Assembly: GCA_928212115.1 (NCBI GenBank)
Contig: CAKMRJ010005412.1
Span: 259,096,997-259,160,996 of the forward strand
Length of the DNA stretch: 64,000 bases
Direction: 5' to 3'
Source: Lactuca virosa
Taxonomy: Eukaryota > Streptophyta > Magnoliopsida > Asterales > Asteraceae
In this document: positions 60,676-64,000 of the stretch, in pieces
Layout of the letters: each line of letters begins with the position of its first letter
How positions within the stretch are numbered: position 1 is the stretch's first letter
Position numbers and translations under genes: made by a program
The notes under the pieces: model-generated
What the model was told of the DNA's origin: nothing
Seen by the model: the letters and a program-made list of their open reading frames with translations, nothing else
Database searches by the model: none

Positions 60676-61879
60676 CAAAACTGCACCATGCCCGTAATCG
60701 ACGCGTCACAATAAACTACAAAGTCATCAACTCCCTCGGGCAGAGTCAAAATCGGTGCCTCGCATAACCGCTGTCTAAGAGTCTCGAAGGCTGCCTGCTG
60801 CACAGGCCCCCAACGGAATGTCACCGACTTCTTGGTCAGTCGGGTCAAAGGAACAACGATCTTGGAGAAATCCTGGATGATTCTCCGGTAATAACCCGCT
60901 AGACCAAGAAAACTCCAAATCTCAGTTGAAGACCTCGGAACCTCCCACTGCATCACAGCCTCTATCTTGGCCGGATCGACCATAATACCCTTCTGGTTGA
61001 CGAGATGCCCAAGAAACTGCACCTCGCACAACCAGAACTCACACTTTGAGAACTTATCAAGAAGTCTCTCCCTCCCCAATGTCTCTAGCACCTCCCTCAG
61101 GTACTCCTCATGCTGCTCCTGAGTCTTGGAATAGACCAAGATGTCATCGATGAATACTATCACATACCGATGCTGCACATGTGGTTCATGAGGTCCATGA
61201 ACGCGGCTGGAGCATTGGTGAGCCTAAACGACATCACCACGAACTCATAGTGACCATAGTGAGTCCTAAAAGTCGTCTTTTGTACATCCTCTTCTCTGAC
61301 TCGCATCTGGTTATAACCAGATCGCAGATCAATCTTGGAGAACCAAGATGCACCCTGTAGATGGTCAAACAAATCATCGATCCTCGGGAGGGGATAACGG
61401 TTCTTCACCGTTACCTTATTCAGCTCCCGGTAGTCTATGTACCTCTGATGCGAAGCATCCTTCTTCTTCAACAAAAGGATCGGTGCTCCCCATGGTGAAC
61501 AACTCGACCTAATAAATCCCTTGTCTAGCAGCTCTTGCAGCTGCATAGACAACTCCTGCATCTCGGGAGGAGCCAATTGATATGGTGCCTTGGCTATCGG
61601 AGCTGCACCAGGGACTAAGTCGATCCTGAACTCAACCTGTCTCTCCGCAGGTATCCCAGGCAAATCCTCCGAGAATACATCCGAGTACTCTCGCACGACC
61701 GGCACATCATCCACTGTCGCCTTACCCTTATCCCGGGTATCCATCACATAAGCGACATAACCTGCGCAACCATGCTGAAGGTAACGCCTCGCCCTCGTTG
61801 CTGAACATAAAACTGGTCCGCGATGTAGCCTCTCTCCCTGAATCACTAACCCTCCCCCACTGGGAGTCCGAACCCTCAC
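60675..61879 (-). pseudogene. Gypsy F reverse transcriptase
   Basis: Two overlapping frames: 61,879-61,160 and 61,178-60,675. Motifs in order: VVREYSDVFSEDLPGIP, SPWGAPILLLKKKD, YIDYRELNKVTVKNRYPLPR, FRTHYGHYEFVVM, then after a frame break IVFIDDILVYS with the catalytic aspartates, EVQFLGHLVN, LGLAGYYRRII, and the RNase H start VDDFVVYCDASI. The break at about 61,160-61,180 lies between the LTNAP motif and FIDD. Confidence 0.93.
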
Positions 61880-61882
61880 TAG

Positions 61883-62190
61883 CTACTGCTCGCAATCGAT
61901 CACTGCCCCATTGGGGCTCAACCAATCCATACCCACAATAACCTTATTCCCTCGCAGGGGAATATGAACTAGATCTACTAAGAACTGCTCATCAAATAAC
62001 TGTAGTGTACAACCTCTGTGAACCCTCGCAACCCTAACGGTCCCATCATCTGCTATCTCCACATCAAGTGGGAAATCCAACTCTCCTGGAGCTCCTACAA
62101 ATCGCTTGCTGAGCGCGGGAGACACAAAAGATCGGGTGACACCTGAATCAAACAGTACCAAGGCTGATATACTGTTCACTAAGAACGATC
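61883..62190 (-). pseudogene. Gypsy F aspartic protease
   Basis: Begins just after the probable intron. ALVLFDSGVTRSFVSPALS has the DSG catalytic motif (with Val where Ala is common); it continues through PLRGNKVIVGMDWLSPNGA to an in-frame stop at about 61,880, beyond which RT begins. Confidence 0.88.
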
Positions 62191-62256
62191 CTATAACAAA
62201 CACATAAACATAAGCAATAATCAATACAAATAAAGAGATAAGGAGAATGCACATAC
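62191..62256 (-). other. Probable 66-bp intron between gag and protease of gypsy F
   Basis: On the minus strand it starts GTATGTGCATT and ends TTTGTTATAG, is T-rich, and is 22 codons long so the frame stays open if unspliced (giving a hydrophobic stretch ISLFVLIIAYVYVFVI, unusual at this junction). The same insert, lengthened by (TA)n, occurs in gypsy A at 6,221-6,372. Confidence 0.6.
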
Positions 62257-63476
62257 CCGTAACGGCATCTGGAGCTGCACATGCCTCCTCTGCTGTCAAC
62301 TGGAAATCTCTGCTCTTCGCCACTGGCGCCTTTGCCCGGCCGTGACGGCCGTCTGTAATCCTCAACGTAGCAGGGGAGGGTGCCACCTACGTCCCTGCTG
62401 CTGCCAAACTCAGACACTGGGACCTCTTGTGGCCCCTTTGATTGCACTGAAAGCAAATCAGATCAGATAATGTGGTGGTAGAAGCAGCCGTATAATCCCT
62501 GATCACATGTCCAGTTCGGCCGCACTTGAAGCATCCCGAACTACCTGCCCTGCACGTCCCCTCGTGCGACCTGTCGCATTTGCCGTAGCGGCCTCGGCCC
62601 TGCTGGCCCTTCCCTCGGGAATCTGTCTTGGGCTTCTTGCCTGAGCCCTCCACGCCAGACACAGAATCTGGCTTCCTCTTCCTTCCATCTTTAAATCGAT
62701 CTCTCTCTCACGGGCCCTAGCAAATTTATCCTCCAGCGTCTTGCGACTGGAGCGGCTCACAAACTGGCGGATATCACTCCGCAACATCTCATGATATTGG
62801 GCCTTCTTCATATCCTCGTCCGCCACGTACTGTGGAATGTAAGGGCCCTCTCCCTAAACTTGGCGGTGATCTCCACCACAGTCTCTGTCATCTGCTCCAA
62901 ATCTTGGAACTCCCTCGCTAACTGTTGCACCTCAATCACAGGTGCAAACTCGGCCCTGAACCTGGCCGAAAAATCACTCTAGGTCATCGCATCCAAAACT
63001 GCATCATCTCCAATGGCTCTCCCAACCTCCTCCCACCAGTCACGTGCCCTGTCCTTCAGAAGACAGGACGCAAGTCTAACCGTGTCCCCCTCGGGACATC
63101 TGCTGGTGCGGAATGCGTTGGCGACATCCGCCAACCATCTGGTGCTCGCAATAGGGTCTCGAGCCCCATGGTAGTCGGAAGCTCCACAAGCCCTGAACTC
63201 CCTGAAAGTCAGTGTGCGCGACCCCATCATGGCCGCCACCTTGGTACGGAAAGCGCTCAGCTTCTCATCCAGAAGATCCAAGATACCCTCCTTGACTGAA
63301 CCAAAGATCACAGAAGTCTGGTCTAGAATGGTATGTGTGATCTCAGACGAGATGAACTCCCTCGTCTGCTCGCCAAGCTGCCCGGTTCCATTGCCCGAGC
63401 CTGATCCCTCACCAGTGTCTGAAGTGCCAACTGGCCTAGTGCGTAGCGTCACCATACTGAAAATGCACCATAACAA
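62257..63476 (-). pseudogene. Gypsy F gag
   Basis: Starts MVTLRTRPVGTSDTGEG (or 7 codons earlier). The capsid domain contains FRACGASDYHGARDPIAS, LKDRARDWWEEV, then a TAG at about 62,981. It continues ARFRAEFAPV and EMLRSDIRQFVS, followed by a small frame change near 62,700. The nucleocapsid has two knuckles, CFKCGRTGHVIRDY (last Cys is Tyr) and CFQCNQRGHKRSQC. A further stop lies near 62,387. Gag packages the RNA; this copy is broken. Confidence 0.88.
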
Positions 63477-64000
63477 ACATCAGTATACTCGTCATAACTC
63501 GAGGGATCTAACACACTACAAGTTTCCTAGATTCATCTCAACCTTGCTTGATTCGAGTACGGATCCTCTGCTTTTAATAGCACGGGCCCATACTACCTTC
63601 CACATCTATCCGTACTTTCCTCAAGAACTGCCTTGACTCCACCAAGTCCCTTCTACTACTACTACTCTCAACTAATCTCATCCTAGGTTTGCCCTAGGGT
63701 AATCACCAATCCACTCTACGTCATCAGTTGCATAAGAAGTCCCTGCTATCTCCCCTAACTAGCTCGCGAATACTATTACATATCACTAAGACTAGATAAT
63801 TCCTCGAATGAGAGGTCCTACCCTACAACGGTTAGACTCAAACGAGAGCTGCGAAATAGAGCTAAACCTAACCTTCTGAAATTATTTAATCCTCGTAATA
63901 TGTAACTTAACATATTCGTCTACTAGTTAGTTAGATATAACTAGAACTCCTAAAAGCACAAAGCAAGCAGCGTTCGAGCATCGAGTAAACATAATCAAAC
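63477..64000 (-). other. Gypsy F leader upstream of gag
   Basis: Non-coding; the 5' LTR should lie beyond the right edge of the window. No PBS seen within the window. Confidence 0.6.

Noticed and set aside
1..64000. CRISPR arrays, operons, ribosome binding sites
   Set aside because: The window is eukaryotic; repeats lack the regular unique spacers of CRISPR, and genes have spliceosomal introns.

Overview
This is a plant nuclear window: two intron-rich host genes sit in an AT-rich island of about 17 kb, walled in on both sides by nested LTR retrotransposons. The retroelement style (very long gypsy LTRs carrying arrays of ACTCGTCGAGT-type, GTACGYTGGGCGTAC-type or GTTTACGGTC-type motifs) suggests Asteraceae, probably Lactuca (lettuce). 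That is inference from composition, not a database match.

Left wall (1-12,740). A decayed plus-strand chromodomain-type Ty3/gypsy element (gypsy A; gag-pol remnant plus a 3' LTR at 10,173-12,320) is split in its gag by a solo LTR (46-5,851, TSD CCAAG). That solo LTR itself holds two younger solo LTRs (1,215-3,446, TSD AAGAT; 3,937-4,701, TSD ATTCG).

Host island (about 12,741-29,569). Several small non-autonomous elements occur: two hAT-type MITEs with perfect 8-bp TSDs, two Tourist-like MITEs, a foldback element and a probable tRNA-derived SINE. The two genes are convergent. On the plus strand is a SAC-domain phosphoinositide phosphatase (15 coding exons, 19,525-24,495, 800 aa by my splicing). 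On the minus strand is 40S ribosomal protein SA (5 exons, 28,281-26,573, 299 aa). No other host gene is supported.

Right wall (29,570-64,000). Gypsy C has a truncated 5' LTR (29,570-31,238). A Ty1/copia element (31,241-37,046) is inserted at its LTR/PBS junction. The interior of gypsy C is reduced to a leader plus the integrase C-terminus. Its 3' LTR is cut by solo LTR D (37,811-41,436) and by a copia-like, almost non-coding LTR element E (42,624-50,381, minus strand), and ends at 51,134. After an AT-rich stretch with a copia RNase H scrap comes a minus-strand tandem chromovirus array (53,247 to beyond 64,000). In transcription order it runs gag-pol, a full LTR, then a PBS and leader, then a second truncated LTR; another solo LTR (54,240-56,572) sits in the leader.

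The most interesting shared pattern is that several unrelated LTR families place two clusters of a short, CpG-containing, family-specific palindromic or inverted motif on either side of their core promoter. The copia LTR has three GC-rich hairpins upstream of its TATA box.
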